Source of the DNA: Verrucomicrobiota bacterium
GTDB lineage: Bacteria > Verrucomicrobiota > Verrucomicrobiia > Chthoniobacterales > UBA10450
DNA: 20,165 nucleotides
Assembly (NCBI GenBank): GCA_003219115.1
Contig: QHPN01000083.1
Location: forward strand, 1-20,165
Reading direction: 5' to 3'
Every line of letters begins with the position of its first letter. Positions within the stretch are counted from its first letter, which is position 1. Both the position numbers and the translations under genes were made by a program. Under the pieces are notes generated by a model. That model was not told where the DNA came from and did no database searches. It saw only the letters and a list, made by a program, of their open reading frames with translations. Shown one piece after another: positions 1 through 7,466 of the stretch.

Positions 1-200
1 CCTTTTGCTTGTTTGAACCCAACCATTCCAAATTCAGTACCGCTCTCGCTTCGTTGAATCGTCATCACCCGATTGCTTTTAATTTGCGATTGCAGATGCC
101 GATCTGCTGCCGGTTTTTGCCAAAGGATATGAGTTTCGGGACGGCCGGCTTTCTCGACGACCTCGGCGAAGCGTACCGTTTTTACTTTCAACAATTTCAT
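1..200 (-). CDS. Conserved protein of unknown function, N-terminal part (cut by window edge)
   Basis: Reading the minus strand from an ATG at 200 gives 66 uninterrupted codons to the window edge, beginning MKLLKVKTVRFAEVVEKAGR and continuing through HILWQKP and NRVMTIQR. An in-frame TAG lies about 15 codons upstream, so this ATG is the first good start. The composition is that of a soluble cytoplasmic protein, with no signal peptide or membrane segment in the visible part. From memory it resembles short conserved proteins of Verrucomicrobiota, but I cannot name a family and give no function. It starts only about 10 bases after the 3' end of the SRP RNA gene on the same strand, so it may be transcribed by read-through from that gene or lie just beyond its terminator. 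Confidence 0.6.
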   Translation of the reverse strand, partial: MKLLKVKTVRFAEVVEKAGRPETHILWQKPAADRHLQSQIKSNRVMTIQRSESGTEFGMVGFKQAK

Positions 201-204
201 CGAG

Positions 205-306
205 AAAAAGTCCGCCAGAGAACTACGGCAAAGAAGGTCAGACTACCGTTGCTGCATTCCTGCCCTGGCGGGGTTCGTAAGCCCTCAGTCCATAGCCCCT
301 GACGGA
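205..306 (-). ncRNA. ffs: Bacterial signal recognition particle RNA (4.5S-type, small form)
   Basis: The minus strand holds the SRP RNA domain IV signature: CAGG, a three-base stem GCA, the tetraloop GGAA, UGC, then AGCA (plus-strand 250-267, loop at 257-260). This matches the Ffh-binding hairpin of E. coli 4.5S RNA (CAGG-UCC-GGAA-GGA-AGCA) base for base at the conserved loop positions. Outside it, CCG pairs with CGG and GACU with AGUC. The ends close with an 8-bp helix between UCCGUCAG (299-306) and CUGGCGGA (211-218), followed inward by GGG/UCU and CUAUGG/CCGUAG after a bulge. A U-run (CUUUUU, 205-210) follows and may serve as terminator. The RNA binds Ffh and directs ribosomes to FtsY and the Sec translocon. 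The exact 5' end is not defined; at about 96-100 nt there is no room for an Alu domain. Confidence 0.88.
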
Positions 307-449
307 GAGAAAACTTTCGCGCAAGTAGGGTCTCTTGCAACGCTCAATAACGCCAACGAGAGGCGCAAGAGTGAGGAGTCATTGGGCATTCGTCCTTTTT
401 CCCTCTCTCCGCATTGACACCAGGAACCGTGTCTGATTTGATCGAGCGT

Positions 450-620
450 GTGAAATGGCTCGCCCTCTTTGCTCTGCTGGCCCTGGAATGTTCCTGCACC
501 ACGCTCGCCAATCGGCGTGATCTTTATAGTCCGCAGCCGGACCCCGATTTGGATTGGCATCGTCAAGTGCCGACCGCATCGCATGCGGAGGGCCCGGCAA
601 GCTCGCCGGTGAATCGTTAA
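450..620 (+). CDS. Small hypothetical, possible lipoprotein or membrane-anchored peptide
   Basis: An open frame ends with TAA at 618-620. Candidate starts are TTG 414, GTG 429 and GTG 450. I prefer 450 because it yields a signal-like N-terminus, MKWLALFALLALECSCTTLA: one basic residue, a hydrophobic run and two cysteines. It is followed by NRRDLYSPQPDPD and a short polar tail. The lipobox is poor (Glu, Cys and Ser precede the second Cys), so lipidation is uncertain. From memory, small Verrucomicrobiota lipoproteins with a Cys-Thr-Thr/Ser plus NRRDLYSP pattern exist, which is why I keep it. No good Shine-Dalgarno site is visible. Its stop abuts the stop of the convergent rpmI (621) with no gap. 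It could also be a chance frame. Confidence 0.4.
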   Translation: MKWLALFALLALECSCTTLANRRDLYSPQPDPDLDWHRQVPTASHAEGPASSPVNR

Positions 621-830
621 TTAGCCGAAGGGCAGATTGGCTTTGATTCGCGCGATATCGGTTTTGTCCACCCGACCCATTTTCGCCAGCTGACGTTTTT
701 TCTTGGCGTTCTTTGCCGACATAAGATGACGGCGCGAAGCATGGGAACGAAGGACCTTGCCGGAAGCGGTCACCTTGAAACGTTTTGCAACTGATTTCCG
801 GGTCTTGCTTCGTGCGATCGACTTGGGCAT
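621..830 (-). CDS. rpmI: Large ribosomal subunit protein bL35
   Basis: A 69-residue, very basic protein beginning MPKSIARSKTRKSVAKRFKV and containing TASGKVLRSHASRRHL, the KRFKVT.SGK.....RHL core that defines bL35. Length is normal for the family (about 60-70 residues). It binds 23S rRNA in the 50S subunit. In most bacteria rpmI lies in infC-rpmI-rplT; here neither partner is adjacent. Upstream comes the unrelated kinase operon and downstream the convergent small ORF, so rpmI appears monocistronic. A plausible promoter sits directly upstream (840-867), leaving almost no leader. The classical L20-mediated leader control therefore cannot operate here in its usual arrangement. Confidence 0.95.
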   Translation of the reverse strand: MPKSIARSKTRKSVAKRFKVTASGKVLRSHASRRHLMSAKNAKKKRQLAKMGRVDKTDIARIKANLPFG

Positions 831-839
831 AGGGCGCGC

Positions 840-867
840 AAGATAACGCCGCCCGGAGAACTGACAA
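840..867 (-). promoter_or_regulatory. Putative promoter of rpmI
   Basis: On the minus strand TTGTCA (862-867) matches the -35 consensus at five of six positions. Sixteen bases later comes TATCTT (840-845), an acceptable -10. The expected transcription start falls around 833, within a few bases of the rpmI ATG at 830, so the mRNA would have little or no 5' leader. No Shine-Dalgarno sequence is present in this gap, which fits. Prediction by eye only. Confidence 0.35.
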
Positions 868-907
868 CTTCTATTTACGGCGGCAATCGAGGCTTACGAC
901 CGACGCT

Positions 908-3085
908 TTACGAGACAGCAAGCGCAACGGCCGGCGCGGGTCGCGATTGCAAATGCGATGCTACGGTTTGTGCGAGCCGATCGGGCAAGTAGGGCTTAGC
1001 CAGGAAAATGTGATTCTTTTCGCTTTCGAATTCTGCTCCGAAAAGTTCCGAACTATAACCGCTAGTAAAAATAACCTTCAGCTCTGGTTTATCCATAATC
1101 AGCATATGGGCGAGTTGTCGACCGGAGATCGATTCAGGCATGACCACATCGGTCAGGAGTAGATCAATTTTCTCTTTATGCTTTGCCCATACGCCGAGCG
1201 CGTCTTTACCGTTTGCGGCTGACAGCACTCGATAGCCAACAGTCATCAGCGCATCACTGACGAATTCGCGCAACATATCTTCATCTTCGACGACCAGGAT
1301 CGTGATCTTATCGGTTGGAGCCACTTCTGTCAGCGCAATTTCTGACTTTCTCACAGTGGCGACGTGCCCCTCGGGGCATAACGGGAAGTAGGTGCGGATG
1401 GTGGTTCCGCGGCCGGGCGCGCTATCGACTTCAACCCAACCTCCGTGTTGTTTGAGCGCGCCATAAACCGTGGCCAAACCCATGCCGGTGCCTTTACCTG
1501 GGTCCTTCGTGGTAAAGAAAGGGTCGAAGATTCGCGCAACCGTCGCTGTGTCCATGCCATGACCGGTATCTTTGACGGCCAGACAAATGTGCGGGCCAAG
1601 CTGCGCTTCGCTATTGCGTGCTCGGTAGGCTTTATCAATTTCAACTCGCGTGGTCGTGAGAGTAAGCCTGCCACCATCGGGCATGGCGTCACGAGCATTG
1701 AGCGCGAGGTTCATGATAACCTGATCGACGTTGCTCGGATCTGCAAAAATCGGCGGAAGATCGGGCGCGAGCTGCATGTCGAGGGCGATGTGCTCGCCGA
1801 TAACGCGTCGCAACATCGCAACCGTTTGTTCCACTACTTCATTCAGGGCGACCGATCGCCGCTGGATCATTTGCTTGCGACTGTAGGCGAGCAACTGCCG
1901 AGTTAACGCCGTGGCGCGCTCCGCCGCGGTCTGCACGTGGTTGAGCGACGCCGCCAGTTTTTCGTCGAGCCGGGGATTGCGCAACTGCATCGAGGTGTTC
2001 CCGAGAATGACGGTGAGAATGTTATTGAAATCATGTGCCACTCCGGCCGCAAGCCGGCCCACTGCTTCCATCTTTTGCGCCTGGCGCAATTCGTTCTCCA
2101 GCCGAACACGATCGGTGATGTCCTGCAGAATGAGGAGATGATAGGGAGAATTTCCGAGTTCGAGATTTTCGGCGGCCACCAGCACTTCGCGTTTTTCGTC
2201 GGAGGGGGTCACGACCGTCGCTGCCAAATTGCGCACGACGTGGCGAGCGGCCAATTCCTCGCGAATAGTGACGGAGGTCGATTCATTCAACCAAAAAGAT
2301 GTCTTACCTGCCAGAACGGCCTCGCGTGATGTTCCTAGTAATTCGACAAAGCTCGCATTAGCGTCAAGGCAGCCATCTCCGTTCGGTTGTTGGATTGCCA
2401 TCGGCACCGGGCTGCCGTGAAATGCCTTTGAGAAACGCTCTTCCGATCGGCGCAATGCTTCTTCGGCCGCGGCGCGCTCCGCAACTTCGCCCTTAAGCTG
2501 GGCATTGGCCGCGCGTAATTCGACGGTGCGCTGGCTGACCAGCGCTTCTAATTCCTCCATTTGCTTACGCGCGATCTGAGTGAGCTGCCATTTTTTTGAA
2601 AGCGCGTGCGCGATTTGCAATACCTCGACATTGTCGAATGGCTTTTTCAGCACGAGGATTTGATCGCTATTCCCGACTGACTTCGCAATCTCGTCCCAGG
2701 AATAGTCGGAGTAGGCGGTGCAGATTACGATTTGTAGATCGGGAAACTCTTTCCAGATGCGTGAGATGGTTTCGATGCCATCCCAGCCCGGTGGCATGCG
2801 GACGTCGACAAAAGCAACGGCGTAAGGTTTCCCTTCGCTAAAGGCTACCCGCACTTTCTCCAATCCGTCTTGGCCTTGAAACGCCGAGTCGATTTGGAAA
2901 TTTCCCGGCCGTTCTCCATCGGTTTCGTCGCCGAAAAGTGATGCTTCGGCCACATCAAGTTCCTTCGACAAGCTCACGTCAGCCGGGCCGAGGATCTTGC
3001 GAAAATCCTCATGGATCGAAGGGTTGTCGTCGATGATAAGAATGCGGTGATTGGAGGGCGGTAAAGTTAGAGGTGCGAGGTTCAT
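908..3085 (-). CDS. Hybrid sensor histidine kinase with N- and C-terminal receiver domains
   Basis: 725 residues, cytoplasmic, no membrane segment. Domains in order: receiver 1 (about 13-160; acidic pair D19/D20, phosphoacceptor D94 in FVDVRMP, T123, K148 in KKPF); a coiled-coil linker (165-215) rich in Glu and Ala; a PAS domain (about 213-325); HisKA with H351 in VAHDFNN; HATPase_c with the N box around N463 (NARDAMPDGG), DTGHGM at 506-511, FFTTK at 523-527 and GKGTGMGLA at 530-538; and receiver 2 (595-712; phosphoacceptor D646 in LLTDVVMP, T674, K697 in LAKPY). All catalytic boxes are intact. Its start ATG overlaps the stop TGA of the upstream kinase by four bases (ATGA), so the two are translationally coupled. 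The N-terminal receiver is probably phosphorylated by that membrane kinase, making this an intermediate in a phosphorelay. The final DNA-binding or output partner is not in the window. Confidence 0.95.
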   Translation of the reverse strand: MNLAPLTLPPSNHRILIIDDNPSIHEDFRKILGPADVSLSKELDVAEASLFGDETDGERPGNFQIDSAFQGQDGLEKVRVAFSEGKPYAVAFVDVRMPPGWDGIETISRIWKEFPDLQIVICTAYSDYSWDEIAKSVGNSDQILVLKKPFDNVEVLQIAHALSKKWQLTQIARKQMEELEALVSQRTVELRAANAQLKGEVAERAAAEEALRRSEERFSKAFHGSPVPMAIQQPNGDGCLDANASFVELLGTSREAVLAGKTSFWLNESTSVTIREELAARHVVRNLAATVVTPSDEKREVLVAAENLELGNSPYHLLILQDITDRVRLENELRQAQKMEAVGRLAAGVAHDFNNILTVILGNTSMQLRNPRLDEKLAASLNHVQTAAERATALTRQLLAYSRKQMIQRRSVALNEVVEQTVAMLRRVIGEHIALDMQLAPDLPPIFADPSNVDQVIMNLALNARDAMPDGGRLTLTTTRVEIDKAYRARNSEAQLGPHICLAVKDTGHGMDTATVARIFDPFFTTKDPGKGTGMGLATVYGALKQHGGWVEVDSAPGRGTTIRTYFPLCPEGHVATVRKSEIALTEVAPTDKITILVVEDEDMLREFVSDALMTVGYRVLSAANGKDALGVWAKHKEKIDLLLTDVVMPESISGRQLAHMLIMDKPELKVIFTSGYSSELFGAEFESEKNHIFLAKPYLPDRLAQTVASHLQSRPAPAVALAVS

Positions 3086-5103
3086 TTGACGGATGCGGTA
3101 GAGGCAATGGGAAGTTCGAGGGTAAAGGTGGCGCCCCGTCCGATTCCGGGACTGGCAACGGTGATGGCGCCGCCCATTGAGCGTGCCGCGTTAGCTCCGC
3201 TATGTAGGCCAAAACCGTGACCGCCTTTACGGGTCGTAAACCCGTGCGCGAAAACCCGGGTCAGGTTCTCCGCCGGAATGCCGATGCCATTGTCGGCGAC
3301 GACAATGTGGACAAAACGCTCGTTCAGGGCGGAAATGGAGACGATGAGTTTCTTGTCGATGCGCTCAACGTCGTCCAAAGCATATTTGGCGTTGCGAATC
3401 AAATTGATAAGAATTTGCAACACCTTATGCCGGTCGACGCGGATCGGCGGCACTGCCGAAAAACGCCGCTCGACCTCGACGCCGTGGCGCTCAAACGCGC
3501 CGATGTTCATGGCAATGGCGTCCTCTACCAGCCGATAGGCCTGGAGATTTTCAAAAACGCCGCTAACCTTGGCGTAGTTCTGCTGCATCGCAACTACTTC
3601 CTTAATGTGCTCGATATTACGACTTAGTTGATCGACTTCATTCAGTAGTTCGGAATTTTCCAAAATGAAGAATTCTCCAAGTTTCGCGAGATAGTCCGGT
3701 AATTTTTGCCCATTCACATCATTCGTTAGGTATTCTCCGAGGTCGCCATTGCGGCTGGTGAGAAGTGCCGCGGCCTTGGCCAGCTTGGGCGCCTTGGAGC
3801 GGCGAAGTTTCTCCACCACCAAACCGGCGGAAACGTTTACGCTGTTCAGCACGTTACCGACATTGTGCAGGACGCCGGTCGCCACTTCCGCCATGCCAGC
3901 GAGACGCGAAGTCTCGACCAACTTTTGCTGTGAAACGCGCAACGCTTCCTCTGCTTCGCGGTGTGGCGTCATGTCGCGCAGGACCGTCGAAAAATATTCT
4001 ACTTCCCCTTCCGGATTTTTGTGCGCGATCAGGACCTGCGAGACTGGGATCTCTTTTCCATCGCGAGCGAAAATGATTGTCTCACCCGCCCACGAGCCAC
4101 TCCGGATGGCCTCCGGTAGTCTGTCCTTGGCGATAATCCCGCGAGCCCACTCGGGACGCAGATAGAGCGTCTTCCTTCCGGAAATATCCCGATCTTGAGG
4201 TACGCCTAGAATTTCGTGCCCCGCTCGATTGAGATAGAATGGAATGCCATTCGGATTGGCGCTCATCACGATGTCGGGCGTAGCTTCAAGAATAGCAGTG
4301 AGCCGGGCCTGTTCCGCCTCCGCTCGTTCACGTTCGCCGATCTCACGCTGAAGCGCGGTCACTTGTTCCTGCAATTCGTGTTGTGCTTTTTGCAAGGCAC
4401 TATCCTGAGACTGGATTTGCGTCAGCATCTGATTAAACGCGTCAGTCAACCCTCCCACCTCATCACTACACACCTTCGTCGCCCGCACGGAATAGTCGTG
4501 ATATTCGGCAATCGTGCGCGCGGTACCGGCAAGGCGAAGAATCGGATTGGTGACGAACCGTAGAAATTGACGCGAAAGCAAGAACGCGAGAAGAAGCGAA
4601 GCGGCCAGAACCAGCGCGAAAATGCCACCGTAGAGTTTTAGAAGTTGCGACGTCATTGCCCGCAAATCCGCGATGAGGTAAAGGGTTCCTTCTGGTTTCC
4701 CATCGAGCATGACCGGCTGCGCGAGAAGAATTCGATTGCCGTCGATTCGGAAGCCCGATTTCAATCGCGCTTCTTTAATTTCCAGTTCATCCTGTAATCC
4801 ACCAAAATAAGCCAGGCGCTGTTGGTCCGTGAGTTCGAGGCGCGCACTGGCGATTTGGGGCATTGTTTTCAATCCAGTAAGGATTTGGGCCGCGGCTCCC
4901 TCGTCCTTAAACATTACCGCCGCGGCGCAATTGTGAGCCGTGATCTCGCCGACCACCGCCAGTTCGTGGGCGGATTGCTGCCGCAAGGTATAAGCTTGGA
5001 AGCAGAACAAAGCTGCAAAGGCAAGAAGTAGCACCACCCCCGAGATCAACATGATCACGAATGTGATTTTTTGCCCAACAGGCCGATCGCGTATGTTTCG
5101 CAT
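3082..5103 (-). CDS. Membrane CHASE8-HAMP-PAS sensor histidine kinase with HNxGN-type phosphoacceptor motif
   Basis: 673 residues. TM1 is about 14-38 and TM2 about 157-178. The extracytoplasmic loop between them (40-155) contains AHNCAAAVMFKDEGAAAQIL and reads like a CHASE8 sensor. HAMP follows (about 178-230), then a coiled coil (232-268), a PAS domain (about 266-380), a dimerisation helix with H413 in GVLHNVGNVLNS, and an ATPase domain with N571 (RNAKYALDD), D604 in DNGIGIP and GHGFGLHSG at 628-636. The phosphoacceptor His is followed by Asn instead of the usual Glu/Asp. This HNxGN variant is recurrent in CHASE/HAMP kinases and is probably an active divergent HisKA subfamily. The gene overlaps the downstream hybrid kinase by ATGA. 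The signal sensed is unknown; kinases of this layout often sit beside YfiR/DUF4154 or TonB-receptor genes, none of which is intact here. Confidence 0.93.
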   Translation of the reverse strand: MRNIRDRPVGQKITFVIMLISGVVLLLAFAALFCFQAYTLRQQSAHELAVVGEITAHNCAAAVMFKDEGAAAQILTGLKTMPQIASARLELTDQQRLAYFGGLQDELEIKEARLKSGFRIDGNRILLAQPVMLDGKPEGTLYLIADLRAMTSQLLKLYGGIFALVLAASLLLAFLLSRQFLRFVTNPILRLAGTARTIAEYHDYSVRATKVCSDEVGGLTDAFNQMLTQIQSQDSALQKAQHELQEQVTALQREIGERERAEAEQARLTAILEATPDIVMSANPNGIPFYLNRAGHEILGVPQDRDISGRKTLYLRPEWARGIIAKDRLPEAIRSGSWAGETIIFARDGKEIPVSQVLIAHKNPEGEVEYFSTVLRDMTPHREAEEALRVSQQKLVETSRLAGMAEVATGVLHNVGNVLNSVNVSAGLVVEKLRRSKAPKLAKAAALLTSRNGDLGEYLTNDVNGQKLPDYLAKLGEFFILENSELLNEVDQLSRNIEHIKEVVAMQQNYAKVSGVFENLQAYRLVEDAIAMNIGAFERHGVEVERRFSAVPPIRVDRHKVLQILINLIRNAKYALDDVERIDKKLIVSISALNERFVHIVVADNGIGIPAENLTRVFAHGFTTRKGGHGFGLHSGANAARSMGGAITVASPGIGRGATFTLELPIASTASVK

Positions 5104-5372
5104 GAGATCGTCAGTTCAAAGCTGGAGCCACATTAGCAGGTGATAGCTAATTTCGAGCCGCGCCCGCGGGCAGGATTAAAAACCCAGCTGGAGGCTGCCA
5201 GTCGGCGCAAACCGCCTCCCGGGGTCGTGGTTGAGGAAGCAACGATCGCGCTGTGAGGAATCGAAACTTGCCTCAAGTACGACATTAGTTGAGGTGGCGG
5301 GAACACATTTTGCTCGAATAGCAGGGGAAAATCGCTCAAAGCAATCGCTGCCTCTATTGCCCTGACAAGCCG
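5104..5372. other. Divergent intergenic region between kinase operon and TPR gene; possible gene remnant on minus strand
   Basis: This 269-bp gap must hold the promoters of both divergent units, but I see no strong -35/-10 pair. On the minus strand a frame ending at 5176 terminates in FAPTGSLQLGF followed by TAA. The end pattern, NHDP-GRRFAPTG-SLQLGF, resembles the last strand of an outer-membrane beta-barrel with terminal Phe. Farther upstream the same frame loses coherence and runs into the opposite gene. It could be the relic of a receptor once ahead of the kinase, or chance. Confidence 0.25.
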
Positions 5373-7283
5373 ATGAATGTTTACCCTGAAGAAATTGCAG
5401 ATTCGAAAGAGTCGGCGAAACTCCGCTCGAAAGTGCGGGAACAGAATGCCGGCGTCGCGGATTCTTCCAATAGCAATCGCCGCGGCAAACCCGTATTGAC
5501 GGTCGCTCTTCTGAGCACCGTGACACTAGCAATGGGGCTCGGTATTTGGAGCTTATCACGCCAGTTAACGCCCAAAACAGCGTCGCCGGAGGCCACTGCC
5601 CTCGCCGTCCTCCCGGAGAAAAGTATCGCGGTTCTTCCCTTGGAAGATTTTAGCGAAGATAAACAGCACGCGTTTTTGGCTGATGGGGTCCAAGATGACA
5701 TTCGTACTGCTCTTGCCAAAGTAGCGGATCGCAAAGTAACCAACTGCACTTCAGTTAACGCCTACGCTGCGGGAACGCGACGCAACCTGCGCGAGATAGC
5801 CCAGACCTTAGGCGTCGCCTTCGTCCTGGAAGGAAGTGTCCGCCAAAGCGGTGAGAAGGTTCGGATCAGCGTGCAGCTGACGGATGCCCGGACTGGCAAT
5901 CCTGCCTGGGAAGAAAGCTACGAACGCGATTTGGCCGATGTCTTTGCGATCCAAAGTGACATCGTGCAGCAAATTCTCTCTCAACTTCAAGCCGTCGTTT
6001 CGCCGAAAGAGAAAGCCGCTATCGACGAGCGCCCGACTAAAGATCTTATCGCCTATGGTCTTTACGTCCGCGCGAAAGCGCTCGTCGCGACGATTTCTCT
6101 CAATGCCCAAATCAACGAAAAATTGCGTGAGGCCGTTGACTTACTCGATCAAGCCATCAAGCGGGATCCCAACTTTTTCCTCGCTTACTGCCAGCTCGCC
6201 GCCGCCCATAACTATCTGTATTTTTTCGGTCTCGATCACACACCGGCCCGTCTGGCTCTGGCGGATGGCGCGCTCAAAACTATCATTCGTATGCGTCCTG
6301 ACGCGGGGGAGACGCATCTTGCTAGGGCTGATTTCCTGTACCGCTGCTATCTCGAGTACGAGAAGGCGCGGGCCGAGCTCGCTCTTGCCCAACGCGCGTT
6401 GCCGAATAATTCGGATATCTTCGAGCTAACCGGCTATATCGACCGGCGTCAGGGACGTTGGAACGAATCAGCGCGGAGCTTGCAAAGGGCTCTCGCGCTG
6501 GATCCGCGCAACTTTTTCATTCTCCAACAGATCGCGCTGAGCTATCAGGAGTTCCGACAGTTTCGGGCGATGGCTGCTGCTTTGGACCGTGCGCTCATTC
6601 TAATTCCGCGCGACTTAGACACCCGGGTCACGCGCGCCTTGGTCGATCTCGAATGGCGAGCGGACCCTCGTCCCCTTGGCGAAAGCATTCGAACACTTCT
6701 GGCTGAAGATCCGGCGACGGCTCCAGACTTGGCCGCCCAATGGTTTTACGTCGCATTGTGCGCCCGCGATCCGGCGGCCGTCACCCAGGCTTTGGCTGTG
6801 ATACCGGCCAGCGGGACGGCGGTTGACCTGAACTTTCCGCGCTCCTGGTGCGAAGGCGTGGCCGCCCGCACCAAAGGCGATGTTGCTACGGCCCAAGCTG
6901 CTTTCCTGGCCGCGCACGCGGAACTGGAACGCACGGTGAGCGAACAACCCGGTTATGCGCCGGCCTTGTGCGTGCTCGGCCTCATCGACGCAGCGCTCGG
7001 CCGCAAGGATGAAGCGATCCGCGAAGGCCGACGCGCGATTGAACTCCTGCCGATTACCAAAGACTCAATCGACGGTGCGGAGCTGATGAAGTACATGGGC
7101 GTAATTTACGCCTGGTGTGGCGAAAGAGATCTCGCGATCGAGCAAATAGTAGCGACTCTGAAAATCCCCAGCACCTTAAGCTACGGTAACTTGAAACTGC
7201 ACCCGAACTGGGATTCGCTACGCGGCGACCCACGTTTCGACAAAATTGTAACTGATCTCGCACCGAAGAATCCTGAGACGTAA
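5373..7283 (+). CDS. Membrane-anchored FlgO-like / TPR repeat protein lacking a recognisable output domain
   Basis: 636 residues. A short charged N-terminus (1-40) precedes one membrane segment (about 41-62). Next comes a TolB/FlgO-like alpha/beta module (about 82-205) with KSIAVLPLEDFSEDKQHAFL, GVQDDI, LGVAFVLEGSVR, VRISVQLTDA and DVFAIQSDIVQQIL. The rest is TPR helices (about 225-600), for example AVDLLDQAIKRDPNFFLAYC and SARSLQRALALDPRNFFIL. The end, YGNLKLHPNWDSLRGDPRF.KIV, is the usual terminus of this family. Relatives usually carry an N-terminal Ser/Thr kinase, adenylate cyclase or winged-helix domain before the membrane segment, and are often auto-annotated as adenylate cyclase. Here that output domain is absent. 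The start is the first ATG; an in-frame stop lies about 17 codons upstream. Likely a periplasm-facing scaffold or sensor half; function unknown. Confidence 0.88.
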   Translation: MNVYPEEIADSKESAKLRSKVREQNAGVADSSNSNRRGKPVLTVALLSTVTLAMGLGIWSLSRQLTPKTASPEATALAVLPEKSIAVLPLEDFSEDKQHAFLADGVQDDIRTALAKVADRKVTNCTSVNAYAAGTRRNLREIAQTLGVAFVLEGSVRQSGEKVRISVQLTDARTGNPAWEESYERDLADVFAIQSDIVQQILSQLQAVVSPKEKAAIDERPTKDLIAYGLYVRAKALVATISLNAQINEKLREAVDLLDQAIKRDPNFFLAYCQLAAAHNYLYFFGLDHTPARLALADGALKTIIRMRPDAGETHLARADFLYRCYLEYEKARAELALAQRALPNNSDIFELTGYIDRRQGRWNESARSLQRALALDPRNFFILQQIALSYQEFRQFRAMAAALDRALILIPRDLDTRVTRALVDLEWRADPRPLGESIRTLLAEDPATAPDLAAQWFYVALCARDPAAVTQALAVIPASGTAVDLNFPRSWCEGVAARTKGDVATAQAAFLAAHAELERTVSEQPGYAPALCVLGLIDAALGRKDEAIREGRRAIELLPITKDSIDGAELMKYMGVIYAWCGERDLAIEQIVATLKIPSTLSYGNLKLHPNWDSLRGDPRFDKIVTDLAPKNPET

Positions 7284-7466
7284 AAAAAGTTGGTATATCG
7301 AGCAAACAAGAGAACTCGAATACCCAGGAACGCGCTGAGTTTTAGTGATGACGTCCGCCTTAACTAAGGCAGCAATTACATTACCTCCGCGGAATTAGCG
7401 ATTTGTTTTCAGGATTATCCAAATAAAAATTGCTGCGATCAAACGCAATATCGCGACATTGTTGCG
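7284..7466. other. Intergenic region upstream of ndh with a perfect small palindrome
   Basis: 183 bp, AT-richer than the genes. It contains the perfect inverted repeat GCCTTA-AC-TAAGGC at 7357-7370, which could be an operator or part of a weak terminator but lacks a U-run. A second, weaker repeat, ATTGC...GCAAT, lies near the ndh start. No convincing promoter hexamers could be chosen by eye. Confidence 0.3.

Noticed and set aside
9..302. Plus-strand open frame of 97 codons at the left edge
   Set aside because: It runs antisense across both the SRP RNA structure and the better minus-strand partial gene, and its residues show no family pattern.
379..867. Minus-strand open frame of 162 codons
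   Set aside because: It overlaps rpmI completely in another frame and has Ser/Arg/Pro-rich shadow composition.
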